A DNA stretch of 64,000 nucleotides, from positions 1 through 64,000 of the forward strand of contig CAIWXI010000096.1 in the NCBI GenBank assembly GCA_903916595.1, written 5' to 3'. The position numbers and the translations under genes are program-made. Positions 50,916 to 60,532 of the stretch are shown piece after piece (position 1 is the first letter of the stretch; the number at the start of each line of letters is the position of its first letter). The notes under the pieces were generated by a model. The model searched no databases. It was not told the origin of the DNA and saw only the letters and a list, made by a program, of their open reading frames with translations. Source of the stretch: an uncultured Bacteroidales bacterium (lineage in GTDB: Bacteria; Bacteroidota; Bacteroidia; Bacteroidales; FEN-979).

Positions 50916-51635
50916 ATGTTAGTCGACATTTTTATTCCCTGCTTCATTGACCAGGTTTACCCCGAAACGGGTATGAACATGGTAAAAATACTCGAGAAAC
51001 TCGGTGTTGATGTGTTTTATAATCCAAACCAGACTTGTTGTGGCCAGATGACGTTTAACAGCGGCGCCTGGGATGAGAGCAAAAAGTTGGGAGAGAAGTT
51101 TATGAAAGATTTCTCAAACGACAGGCCAATTGTGGGTGCATCGGCTTCCTGCATCGGGTTTGTGCGCAACTATTATCCCTGGCTTTTTCACAATACAGGC
51201 CTTCATTACGAATATAAGGGGCTGAAGAAAAATTTTCACGAGATTACCGATTTTCTTGTTAATGTTTTAAAGGTGGAAGATGTTGGAGCTACCTTCAATC
51301 ATTTGGTCACATATCATGATTCATGCGCTGCCCTGAGGGAGTATGGTTTAAAAGACGAACCCAGGAAGTTGCTTGCAAATGTAAAAGGCCTCGAATTGAT
51401 AGAGATGAAGGAGAATGAGGTATGCTGCGGATTTGGCGGAACCTTTTCGGCCAAGTTTGAACCCATCTCAACAGCTATGGCTGAACAGAAAGTTACCAAT
51501 GCCCTTGAAACAGGAGCCGAATACATTGTTTCAACCGATTCATCCTGCCTGATGCATCAGCAGGCTTTTATTGATAAACATAATCTTCCCATTAAGACTA
51601 TCCATATCGTTGATGTGCTTGCCTCGGGTTGGTGA
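50916..51635 (+). CDS. (Fe-S)-binding protein, LutA/YkgE family (heterodisulfide-reductase-like CCG domains)
   Basis: FIPCFIDQVYPETGMNMVKILEKLGVDVFYNPNQTCCGQMTFNSG...CCGFGGTFSAKFEPIS. Confidence 0.93.
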   Translation: MLVDIFIPCFIDQVYPETGMNMVKILEKLGVDVFYNPNQTCCGQMTFNSGAWDESKKLGEKFMKDFSNDRPIVGASASCIGFVRNYYPWLFHNTGLHYEYKGLKKNFHEITDFLVNVLKVEDVGATFNHLVTYHDSCAALREYGLKDEPRKLLANVKGLELIEMKENEVCCGFGGTFSAKFEPISTAMAEQKVTNALETGAEYIVSTDSSCLMHQQAFIDKHNLPIKTIHIVDVLASGW

Positions 51636-51674
51636 CAGGATGGTTTAAGGATATAAACGCTTCATCTTGTTTTC

Positions 51675-53825
51675 ATGGACTTCGAAAAATATACAACGAT
51701 CATTTCGTCGGAATTAGGGCTTACCAAAGCTTCAGTGTTTAATACCGTGACTCTGTTGGAAAGCGGGGCTACTATACCCTTCATAGCCCGCTATCGCAAG
51801 GAAATGACGGGAAGTATGGATGAGGTGATGATAGCGAAGGTCAGGGACAGGCTCATCCAGCTTAAGGATCTTGATTCCCGCAGGGAGGCTATTCTGAAAA
51901 GCATGAGGGAGCAGGAAAAACTGACTCCCGAACTGGAGGAGGCTGTTATGAAGGCAGCCACCATGGCTGAGCTGGAGGATATTTACCTGCCATTCAAACC
52001 AAAGCGTAAAACAAGGGCAAGCATAGCTCGGGAGAAAGGACTGGAACCTCTCGCAAGGATCATCATCTCTCAGAAATATAACGACCCTGAAATTCAGGCC
52101 GAACGGTTCATCGATGAGGAAAAGGGCGTGAAATCCGCCGAAGATGCCATCAGCGGAGCAGAAGATATCATTGCCGAATGGGTCAATGAACACGCTTATA
52201 GCCGTAAGCGTATCCGTCAGTTGTTTGAGAAGGAAGCCCTGATCATTTCGAAAATAGTTAAGGGAAAGGAAGAAGAAGGAGTTAATTACCAGATCTATTA
52301 CGACTACCGCGAACTGCTTTCCAAAGCTCCTTCACACCGGGTGCTTGCCATGCTGAGAGCTGAAAATGAGGGTTTCCTGCGAGTTTCTGTTGAGGTCCCG
52401 AACGACAAGGCAGAGGAGATTCTCGACAGGATATTTATTAAATCTGAAAATGCTTCGGCTGAACTGGTGCGGGAAGCCATCAAAGACAGCTGCAAACGCC
52501 TTTTGCTGCCATCAATGGAAACCGAAGCTCGCGGCTGGGCCAAGGAGAAATCTGATTCGGAAGCCATCCGGGTTTTTACAGAAAATCTCCGGCAGCTGCT
52601 TCTTGCTCCTCCACTCGGGCAAAAAAATGTACTTGCATTGGACCCGGGTTTCAGATCCGGTTGTAAACTGGTATGCCTGGGCCCCCAGGGTGATCTCCTG
52701 CATAACGAGACCATTTATCCTCATCCTCCCCAAAACGAAGTCAAGGAGTCTATCCATAAGATAAAAAGTCTCGTGAACGCATACAAAATTGAAGCTATTG
52801 CAATAGGCAACGGCACTGCAGGCCGTGAAACTGAAAGGCTTATCCGTGCCATTCCTTTCGACAAAGAGATACTGGCGCTGGTGGTGAACGAGAGCGGAGC
52901 ATCGGTTTACTCAGCTTCAGCCATTGCACGCAAAGAATTTCCCGATTACGATGTCACGGTAAGAGGGGCTGTTTCCATCGGCCGCCGCCTGATGGATCCT
53001 CTTGCAGAACTGGTAAAGATAGATCCGAAAGCTATTGGCGTAGGACAATATCAGCATGATGTGGATCAGCCTGCTCTTCAGAAAAGCCTTGAAGATACGG
53101 TGGTAAGCTGTGTGAATATGGTGGGCGTTGAAGTGAATACCGCCAGTGAAGAACTGCTTACTTACGTCTCTGGAGTAGGGCAGGGGCTTGCAAAAAATAT
53201 CATCACTTACCGGAATGAGAAAGGCCCTTTCAAGTCAAGGGATCAGTTTCGCAAAGTCACGCGTTTCGGTGAAAAAGCCTTTGAACAGGCTGCCGGCTTT
53301 CTGCGTATCAGAGATGCAGCAAATCCCCTGGATTCGAGCGCTGTTCATCCCGAAAGCTATCATGTGGTTGACAGGATGGCGAAAAGCCTGGACTGTTCTG
53401 TAAGGGATCTGATGCAGGATGCGGGATGCAGGTCGAAGATAAAGCTTGATGAGTTCGTGGATGAGAAGACAGGTTTACCGACTCTGATGGATATCCAGCA
53501 GGAACTTGCCAAACCAGGCCGTGACCCCCGGCAAAAATTCGAAATGTTCGAATTCTCAAAGGAGGTGCATACCATGAATGATCTCAGAACGGGAATGAAA
53601 CTTCCGGGAATCGTCACAAACATCACTAATTTCGGAGCGTTTGTTGATATCGGTGTTCACCAGGACGGATTAGTGCATGTAAGTCAGCTTGCCGACCGGT
53701 TTGTAAAAGATCCGAATGAAGTTGTGAAGCTGAATCAGAAAGTGATGGTTGAAGTTGTTGACATAGATATTCCGAGGAAACGTATACAGCTCTCTATGAA
53801 GTCTCAAAATAAATCGAAGCCCTGA
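51675..53825 (+). CDS. tex: Tex-like transcription accessory / RNA-binding protein
   Basis: GATIPFIARYRKEMTGSMDEV...LALDPGFRSGCKLVCLG...C-terminal S1 domain GIVTNITNFGAFVDIGVHQDGLVHVSQL. Confidence 0.96.
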   Translation: MDFEKYTTIISSELGLTKASVFNTVTLLESGATIPFIARYRKEMTGSMDEVMIAKVRDRLIQLKDLDSRREAILKSMREQEKLTPELEEAVMKAATMAELEDIYLPFKPKRKTRASIAREKGLEPLARIIISQKYNDPEIQAERFIDEEKGVKSAEDAISGAEDIIAEWVNEHAYSRKRIRQLFEKEALIISKIVKGKEEEGVNYQIYYDYRELLSKAPSHRVLAMLRAENEGFLRVSVEVPNDKAEEILDRIFIKSENASAELVREAIKDSCKRLLLPSMETEARGWAKEKSDSEAIRVFTENLRQLLLAPPLGQKNVLALDPGFRSGCKLVCLGPQGDLLHNETIYPHPPQNEVKESIHKIKSLVNAYKIEAIAIGNGTAGRETERLIRAIPFDKEILALVVNESGASVYSASAIARKEFPDYDVTVRGAVSIGRRLMDPLAELVKIDPKAIGVGQYQHDVDQPALQKSLEDTVVSCVNMVGVEVNTASEELLTYVSGVGQGLAKNIITYRNEKGPFKSRDQFRKVTRFGEKAFEQAAGFLRIRDAANPLDSSAVHPESYHVVDRMAKSLDCSVRDLMQDAGCRSKIKLDEFVDEKTGLPTLMDIQQELAKPGRDPRQKFEMFEFSKEVHTMNDLRTGMKLPGIVTNITNFGAFVDIGVHQDGLVHVSQLADRFVKDPNEVVKLNQKVMVEVVDIDIPRKRIQLSMKSQNKSKP

Positions 53826-53840
53826 GCGTTTTAAATTCTG

Positions 53841-53848
53841 TACCTTTG
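53841..53848 (+). promoter_or_regulatory. Putative -7 box TACCTTTG for the PorT-like gene
   Basis: TAnnTTTG match upstream of the ATG at 53877. Confidence 0.4.
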
Positions 53849-53876
53849 TTTCCTAAATGAAGACTGCCAGCCCACG

Positions 53877-54542
53877 ATGAAAAAGCATATTCTGCTCCCT
53901 GTTCTGCTCCTGCTCCTTATAATTGCCATAAAACCTGCCCAGGCCCAAAGGGTTCTTGGGGGTCTCTCTGTTGGGGCTAATTTCTGCCAGGTCGACGGAG
54001 ATCAGTTCTATGGCTTTCGCAAGGTCGGACTGAATTTCGGTCCCATGGTCATAGTCCCGTTCGGAAAGAACAGGAACTGGTCGGTAAGTATGGAGCTGCT
54101 GTATTCGCAAAAAGGGAGCTTTCACAGGGGAAGTACCGATTCAACCTACTACAGGCTGAATCTTGATTACATAGATATACCGGTAATGGTTCATTTTACC
54201 GATAAAAAGATCATTTCGGCAGGACTCGGATTTTGTTACGGACAATTGATAGGCAAATCGGAGTCACAGCTATTCGTGGTGACGCCAAACACTGATTTTT
54301 TACCCTATGATTTTTCTGTTCTGGGAGAAGTGTCACTCAGAGTATGGAACAGGTTCTGGATCAATGTAAGATACCAGTATTCACTGCTGAACCTGCGCAC
54401 GGTGACGTTTAAAAATCCCAACATCGCCAATGATACCTGGCAACGCAACCAGTATAACAATGTTATCAGTCTTCGCCTTACTTATATATTCAAACAGGAA
54501 CTTCCGGGAAAACCCAAAAAGCCCAAAGGAGAAGAGGAATAA
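53877..54542 (+). CDS. Outer-membrane beta-barrel protein (PorT-like family)
   Basis: Signal peptide, then LGGLSVGANFCQVDGDQFYGFRKVGLNFGPMV...SMELLYSQKGSFHRG...YIDIPVMVHFT. Confidence 0.83.
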   Translation: MKKHILLPVLLLLLIIAIKPAQAQRVLGGLSVGANFCQVDGDQFYGFRKVGLNFGPMVIVPFGKNRNWSVSMELLYSQKGSFHRGSTDSTYYRLNLDYIDIPVMVHFTDKKIISAGLGFCYGQLIGKSESQLFVVTPNTDFLPYDFSVLGEVSLRVWNRFWINVRYQYSLLNLRTVTFKNPNIANDTWQRNQYNNVISLRLTYIFKQELPGKPKKPKGEEE

Positions 54543-54573
54543 CAAGGGGATTGAACAGTGAAATACCCCGAAA

Positions 54574-57500
54574 TTAATTTTTCAAACATTTAACCGAAAC
54601 ACCATAGCCGAGGTTAGTGCTGACCTCCTGGAACGTTGCGTCATAATTCCATGCCCTGAACATTTTCATGAAATCATAACCCCCTGCTACATAAGAGGAT
54701 GAAGTCCAGAATGTTCCGGAGGTAGAAAGAAATGAGAATGTGCCGGTAGAAAAGTTACGGACTCCTCCCGGAAGTCCTGAAAATCCGCTGGCGTTTGTTG
54801 CACCTGTGTTGGGAGAAGCCCAATGCGTTGTTCCTGCTTCCTTCAGAGGTCCGCCTGCAACACCTGCTCCTCCTAAAAAGGCAGTCAGCAAGTTGTATTC
54901 AGCATCTGAAGGTAAATGCCAGCCTGCCGGACACAGCCCCTGTGCCCCGACTGTGGAAACATACTGCATCACTTCACCCCATTGATAGAGCCCTCCGTAT
55001 ATAGTGCAGTTGGATTCCAGATCATTGAAACAATATTTTTCTTTGATGCCGTTGTTGATTTGTTCCACCGGGCCATTGATCCTATTTCCAACATTCAGGT
55101 TGTCTCTGAACCAGCATTGTATGCCAATCTGTACTGTATTGTATGTTTTTCCTTCATATACAACAGTGGGGATACCTGGGCATGAAGGCCATAAGGTCGA
55201 AAAATTTATCTCGTTGCCATATGCTGTGCCTATCGCATTTGTGGCATAAGCACGTAAATAATATATAGTGTTTGCAACGAGTCCTGTAATATTACTGACA
55301 AAGGAACCGGTTCCGCTTCCGTCGGATGTGAAATTGTTTGATGTTGTCGGATTTGGAGATGTGCTCCAGCAAACACCTCTGGCACTTACATCGACTCCTC
55401 CATCTGATGCTATAGTACCCCCGCTTGTTGCAGTAGTCTGGGTTATTCCGGTTACCGTGGTGGTGGTTAGTGTCGCTAGATTAAAGGTTGTAAAAGTGAT
55501 GACAAGGCCGTACGATGTTCCTGTGCTGTTGGTGGCATAGGCTCTCACATAATACAATGTACCCCCGGTGAGCCCTGTTATGTTGCTCACGTATTGACCG
55601 ATGCCTGTTCCGTCAAGGGTGTGATTGTTCGCTATTGTTGGACCAGGAGCAGTGCTCCAGCAGACCCCCCTTGCAGTTACGGTTGAGCCTCCGTCTGATT
55701 GCACGTTACCTCCTAAAGTTGCTGTAGTCTGAGTAACAATTGTTACCGGCGATGTTGTAACTGTTGGCACATCAGGTGTTGTAAAAGAAAGCTCGTTACC
55801 ATAAGCTGTGCCTGTGGAGTTCGTGCCATAGGCTCTTAAATAATAAGTTAATCCGGAAGTCAATCCGGTAATGTTGCTTACAAAAGTACCCGTGTCGCTG
55901 CCGTCAGTGGTATGACTGCCCGCGGTTGTCGGTACTGGCGTTATACTCCAGCATACACCTCTTACGGTCACCGGAGACCCTCCGTCTGAGGTAATGTCAC
56001 CTCCGCTGATTGCAGAAGTCCGGGTAATACCGGATGGGACCGTGGTCACTAAAGTGGGAACAGATAGTGTCGTGAAAACATGTTGGTTCCCATAAGCCGT
56101 CCCTATACTGCTTGTCGCATAAGCCCTGACATAATATTCCACGCCTGTGGTTAATCCGGTAATATTGCTTACAAACGAACCGGCCCCGCTGCCATCTGCT
56201 GTAAGACTGTCGGTAATTGCCGGGTCTGTCAATGTGCTCCAGCACACCCCTCTTGCAATTACGGGTGATCCCCCCGTCGAAGTGATATTGCCCCCGCTTA
56301 CTGCTGTAGTCTGGGTGATATTTGTAACAGCCGATGTAGTTAAAGTGGGTAGATTAGTAGTAGTGAACGTGAGTTCTCCCCCGTACTCTGTTCCGAAACT
56401 GTTGATGGCATAGGCCCTAAGGTGATATAGAGTGCCACCGGTTAGGCCAGTGATACTGCTTAGGAACATACCAATGCCAGTACCGTTTGCAGTAAGGCTG
56501 TCGGCTGTCGTGGGATTGGGAGAAGTACTCCAGCAAACACCCCGTGCCGTAACAGGGGCTCCGCCTTCCGAAGTAACATTACCACCGCTGGTTGCAGTTG
56601 TAAGAGTAATATTGGTTACAGCAGCGGTAGTGACTGAGGGTGTACTTAGCGTTGTAAATGTCCGTTCATTCCCGTATGATGTTCCGACGTTGTTAATGGC
56701 ATAGGCCCTGATGTGATACAAAGTACCCCATGTCAGGCTGGTCATGTTACTTGTAAAAGGACCCGTTCCTGCGCCATCTGCCGTATGATTATCGGCCGTT
56801 GTAGGGCTTTGGGAAGTGCTCCAGCAAACACCCCGGGCAGTCACCGGAATCCCCCCGTCAAACGTTACCTGTCCCCCTCCTGTTGCAGAATTCTGATTAA
56901 TATTAGTGACCACTGCTGTTTCTACTGCCGCGTAAGTCGGTGTGGTGAAATCCAGTTCATTGCCGTACCTCGTTCCGGCACTATTGGTTGCATAAGCTCT
57001 TATGTAATACTTTGTATTTTCAGTCAATCCGGTGACCTCGCCGGTATAAGAACCAAGCCCGCTGCCATTAACAGTATGAGCTCCTGTATTTGTGGGATGG
57101 GGTAAATTACTCCAGCAAACCCCGCGAAATGTTGAGGTGTCTCCGCCATATGCTATGAGATTGCCGTCACAACTTGCAGTAGTCCGTGTAATATGGTACA
57201 CGAGAACTGTCGTGACTGTCGGTAAATCAATGGTTTTAAATGATCGTTCCAAACCGTAACCGCTTCCGCCCTTGTTTGAAGCATAAGCCCTGACGTAATA
57301 GACTGTGCCCAGCGTCAGTCCGGTGATATTACTCGTAAAAGTGCCTGTGCCGGAGCTGTCAATGGTAATACTATCGGTAGTTGTCGGATTATGCAAGGTG
57401 CTCCAGCATACTCCCCTCGCAGTGACAGGAGCTCCGCCGTCTGAGATTACATTTCCTCCGCTGATGGCGGAGTTGTCGGTTATGGCAGTTATTGAATCTG

Positions 57501-58497
57501 TTGTTATTTGTGGATAGTTAATGGTCGAAAATGTCGCTAACTCACCGTAAGCTGTTCCCAGTGAATTTATTGCATAGGCCCTCAGGTAATACACAGTATC
57601 AGGGATCAAGCCTTCGATGTTGCTTATAAAGAGCCCGGTATCAGCTCCATTTGTTGTGTGACTGCTGCTCCTGGACGGATTGGGAAGCAGGCTCCAGCAG
57701 ATCCCCTTTGCTGTAACCCCCGAACCCCTGTCGGATGTGACATCTCCGCTACCCGTAGCCGTAGTTATTCCAACGTTGGAAACAGGAAGTGTGATTACCG
57801 CGGGAATAGCCGTGAGTGGGGTCAGTTCAAAGACATATGAAGAATTGCTTCCCGGACTGTCTGTGATTACCTTATCATAATAGTTGGATTTATATGATTT
57901 AAAAAGCAATTCGTCGCCCAGGTGAAAGGAAAAGAACGGATCAGTAAAAGTTGATTTGATACCTGCAGGTTCCGTACCGGTGAACGTAATTCTGTTTTCT
58001 ATACTTCCGTTATTGCTATTTAACAGTTTTATTGTTTTAGTAATTTGGCCATCAGATATTTTGAGGAGCAAAAGACTACTGGTTGAAGACCTGACTTCAA
58101 AGTTGTGCTTCCCTGTGGGAAATGTGTTTTTATATTCAGCTATCGCTTTTCCGCGAGTATCAAAGACACTTAAACCCAGAGTCCCTCCATGATTCATTAT
58201 TACCTGCACATTTGTTTTTCCGCTGAAAGGGTTAGGGACAGCAGGAAGTACTGAAAATGATTCGGGGATTTGTGATGTCTGATTTCCTATTCCGGAGGAG
58301 ACAGAAATGACCAGTGATGGAGCACTCCCGCTAAGGATAGTATCACATCCCCGGGTAGTGTTCTGAACATAGACCACTTCCAGAGGTACAATGGCGCTGG
58401 TGTACACATCCTTGCCACTAAATGTAAGAGTGAGATTTTGACCAATTCCGATTAGTGTATACAGACTAAAAAGAATTAACAAAAACAATGTTCGCAT
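54574..58497 (-). CDS. Exported repeat protein: N-terminal T9SS-sorting-like domain, about 10 FN3-like repeats, C-terminal FISUMP domain
   Basis: PNPFSGKTNVQVIMNHGGTLGLSVFDTRGKAIAEY near N-terminus; repeated VTARGVCWSTSPNPTTADS...ITGLTxGTxYYVRAYATNSxGTxYG; C-terminal QIGIQCWFRDNLNVGNRI...GLCPAGWHLPSDAEYNLL. Confidence 0.85.
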   Translation of the reverse strand: MRTLFLLILFSLYTLIGIGQNLTLTFSGKDVYTSAIVPLEVVYVQNTTRGCDTILSGSAPSLVISVSSGIGNQTSQIPESFSVLPAVPNPFSGKTNVQVIMNHGGTLGLSVFDTRGKAIAEYKNTFPTGKHNFEVRSSTSSLLLLKISDGQITKTIKLLNSNNGSIENRITFTGTEPAGIKSTFTDPFFSFHLGDELLFKSYKSNYYDKVITDSPGSNSSYVFELTPLTAIPAVITLPVSNVGITTATGSGDVTSDRGSGVTAKGICWSLLPNPSRSSSHTTNGADTGLFISNIEGLIPDTVYYLRAYAINSLGTAYGELATFSTINYPQITTDSITAITDNSAISGGNVISDGGAPVTARGVCWSTLHNPTTTDSITIDSSGTGTFTSNITGLTLGTVYYVRAYASNKGGSGYGLERSFKTIDLPTVTTVLVYHITRTTASCDGNLIAYGGDTSTFRGVCWSNLPHPTNTGAHTVNGSGLGSYTGEVTGLTENTKYYIRAYATNSAGTRYGNELDFTTPTYAAVETAVVTNINQNSATGGGQVTFDGGIPVTARGVCWSTSQSPTTADNHTADGAGTGPFTSNMTSLTWGTLYHIRAYAINNVGTSYGNERTFTTLSTPSVTTAAVTNITLTTATSGGNVTSEGGAPVTARGVCWSTSPNPTTADSLTANGTGIGMFLSSITGLTGGTLYHLRAYAINSFGTEYGGELTFTTTNLPTLTTSAVTNITQTTAVSGGNITSTGGSPVIARGVCWSTLTDPAITDSLTADGSGAGSFVSNITGLTTGVEYYVRAYATSSIGTAYGNQHVFTTLSVPTLVTTVPSGITRTSAISGGDITSDGGSPVTVRGVCWSITPVPTTAGSHTTDGSDTGTFVSNITGLTSGLTYYLRAYGTNSTGTAYGNELSFTTPDVPTVTTSPVTIVTQTTATLGGNVQSDGGSTVTARGVCWSTAPGPTIANNHTLDGTGIGQYVSNITGLTGGTLYYVRAYATNSTGTSYGLVITFTTFNLATLTTTTVTGITQTTATSGGTIASDGGVDVSARGVCWSTSPNPTTSNNFTSDGSGTGSFVSNITGLVANTIYYLRAYATNAIGTAYGNEINFSTLWPSCPGIPTVVYEGKTYNTVQIGIQCWFRDNLNVGNRINGPVEQINNGIKEKYCFNDLESNCTIYGGLYQWGEVMQYVSTVGAQGLCPAGWHLPSDAEYNLLTAFLGGAGVAGGPLKEAGTTHWASPNTGATNASGFSGLPGGVRNFSTGTFSFLSTSGTFWTSSSYVAGGYDFMKMFRAWNYDATFQEVSTNLGYGVSVKCLKN

Positions 58498-58620
58498 AAT
58501 CTCTATCCTTCGATTTAATCAGATTTATTTTTGACGAGGTACAAAGATATTTACAGAAAGGCAGTTAACACGCAACTGTGAATAAGTAGTGATAAAAAAC
58601 AAACCCGCTTAATGAGCCAC

Positions 58621-59433
58621 TTATATGACTCTCCGTATCATACACAGCTTATGTGTATACTCATGAAGGTCGTTGTGAAAGATGCCATCCTTGTCAATAA
58701 TGTCAACGCGTACCCTGCCTGAACAATGCAGGATCTTCTGTCGGTCGACGAGAATGCCGACATGGATTATTTTACCTTCTTCATTTGAAAAAAATGCCAG
58801 ATCGCCGGGTTCGGCTTCGTCAAGGCTGTTTACTTGTTCACCCTGCTCAGCCTGCTGGGAAGCATCCCGTTTAAGGCGGATGTTTTTTAATTTGTACGCC
58901 ATCTGAACAAGCCCTGAACAGTCAATGCCGAAAAGTGATCGCCCACCCCAGAGATAAGGAGCTCCCAGAAACTGTAAGGCATCATGAACAAGCTCATGCT
59001 TTAATTCGACCATGTTCTCAGGGCCATCTTCGTCATCTTCAAAATCGGAGATCATCGAAACCTGCCCGTCATAAACGAAAGTCTGCTGTGCAAGCTGCAT
59101 ATTAAGTTCTTCTATGTCGGGGAGCGAACTTCCTATCAGTATAGGGTACTGTGATTTCTTTGTTTCATTAGTCACCAGCTGCACCAGGTCCATCGAACAA
59201 CGGGTATCGGCTTCATAGAGGCGCTGAAACTCTTCCCCGTCAAGTGAGGTATGTCCCGAAACATTGATCCAGCCTGTATAATCATCAAAAGCAAGCCTTA
59301 TATTCAGCCAGTTTTCTTCGGTTTTCAAAACAGTGTATAATTCACCAAAAAGAAGCTGAGTGCACATTTCAGCTTTATGCGAGGGTTCCGGGCGTACCGG
59401 GACGATGCTAAGGAGACAGATTCCGTATGACAT
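58621..59433 (-). CDS. NlpC/P60 family cell-wall hydrolase with SH3-like domain
   Basis: FLGAPYLWGGRSLFGIDCSGLVQMAYKLKNIRLKRDASQQAEQGE...GDLAFFSNEEGKIIHVGILVD. Confidence 0.93.
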   Translation of the reverse strand: MSYGICLLSIVPVRPEPSHKAEMCTQLLFGELYTVLKTEENWLNIRLAFDDYTGWINVSGHTSLDGEEFQRLYEADTRCSMDLVQLVTNETKKSQYPILIGSSLPDIEELNMQLAQQTFVYDGQVSMISDFEDDEDGPENMVELKHELVHDALQFLGAPYLWGGRSLFGIDCSGLVQMAYKLKNIRLKRDASQQAEQGEQVNSLDEAEPGDLAFFSNEEGKIIHVGILVDRQKILHCSGRVRVDIIDKDGIFHNDLHEYTHKLCMIRRVI

Positions 59434-59466
59434 ATGATGCAGGTTTTATGCAAAGGTAAGAAATAT

Positions 59467-59508
59467 AGGGATTGGGGATTGGGGATTGGGGGTTAGGATG
59501 GCGGATGG
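59467..59508. repeat. Mixed GGGGATT/CGGATGG heptamer run upstream of the LytTR regulator
   Basis: AGGGATT GGGGATT GGGGATT GGGGGTT AGGATGG CGGATGG. Confidence 0.9.
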
Positions 59509-59596
59509 CTGAGAAAAATAAAAGATTAAAGAAATGGAAGCAGATACGGGATATTTCGTATTTTTAGTTTCTGATCGATTAGATTTTGTCTGAAAA

Positions 59597-60331
59597 ATGA
59601 AAACCATAGAGGCTCTTATTGTTGAAGACAACCCTGAGAATCAGCTGTTCTTGTCGTATTTACTTGGGAAACACTGTCCTTCGGTTCATGTTATCGGGGT
59701 TGTGGCAACTGTAAAAGATGCGATTCAGAATATCAGCGATCTATCGCCTGACCTGGTTTTTCTGGATGTGGAATTAAGCGATGGCAGCGGGTTTGATGTA
59801 CTCACATATTTCCAGCCATTACCATTCAAGGTAATTTTTGTTACCGGACATCTTGATTATGCTTATCAGGCGATCAAATTCAATGCCGTTGATTTTTTGT
59901 TCAAGCCTGTAACAGCTCCTGATCTGATCGAGGCTGTAAAAAGAGTTTCACAGAAAGAACTCACCGAGGCATACCAGGAAAGGCCTGAAGGCGCCCGGCT
60001 TCAGTTTGAAAATCCATCGAGGTTAATATTGCGTGAAGTGTCGGGCTTCACGATAATAGAGACCTCCGAGATAATAAAACTTGAAGCCAGCGGAAATTAT
60101 ACCGACGTATATCTTACAGGAATGCGCAAGCATACTTATTGCAGAATTCTGAAAGAGTTTGTTAAATTGCTGGAGGCTCATCCAAATTTTATGCGGGTGC
60201 ACAAATCTTTCTTTATCAATCTTGATCATGTAATATCATATTCAAAGCAGGGAGAGATTAAACTTATCGAAAACCTTACCGCCCAGGTAGGGGATACATT
60301 TAAGAAGAAGTTTTTAGCTCATTTCGCCTGA
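59597..60331 (+). CDS. LytTR-family response regulator
   Basis: IVEDNPENQLFLSYLLGKH...LVFLDVELSDGSGFDVL; C-terminal IKLEASGNYTDVYLTGMRKHTYCRILKEFVKLL...RVHKSFFINLDHV. Confidence 0.94.
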   Translation: MKTIEALIVEDNPENQLFLSYLLGKHCPSVHVIGVVATVKDAIQNISDLSPDLVFLDVELSDGSGFDVLTYFQPLPFKVIFVTGHLDYAYQAIKFNAVDFLFKPVTAPDLIEAVKRVSQKELTEAYQERPEGARLQFENPSRLILREVSGFTIIETSEIIKLEASGNYTDVYLTGMRKHTYCRILKEFVKLLEAHPNFMRVHKSFFINLDHVISYSKQGEIKLIENLTAQVGDTFKKKFLAHFA

Positions 60332-60532
60332 ATCTGATATTAGTATTCATTTACTTCCAACTGCCTTTTGTTTATATAATTATGGTTTTCGTCTATATTT
60401 ACGATGTGATCATTTAATCCATGTTATATTTATACTCTGATCTGTGAAAAGCACAACATATACCAAACATTTATCATAGATTACATATAGAGTTAAAAGT
60501 ATTATTTCATGTCAAACTAAAAAACAACAGGT

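Noticed and set aside
54574-58497. Opposite-strand ORFs through the FN3-like repeats (e.g. 55268..55540, 56147..56413, 56432..56704)
   Set aside because: Shadow ORFs repeating with the antisense of the coding repeat; the minus-strand frame is continuous over 1307 codons.
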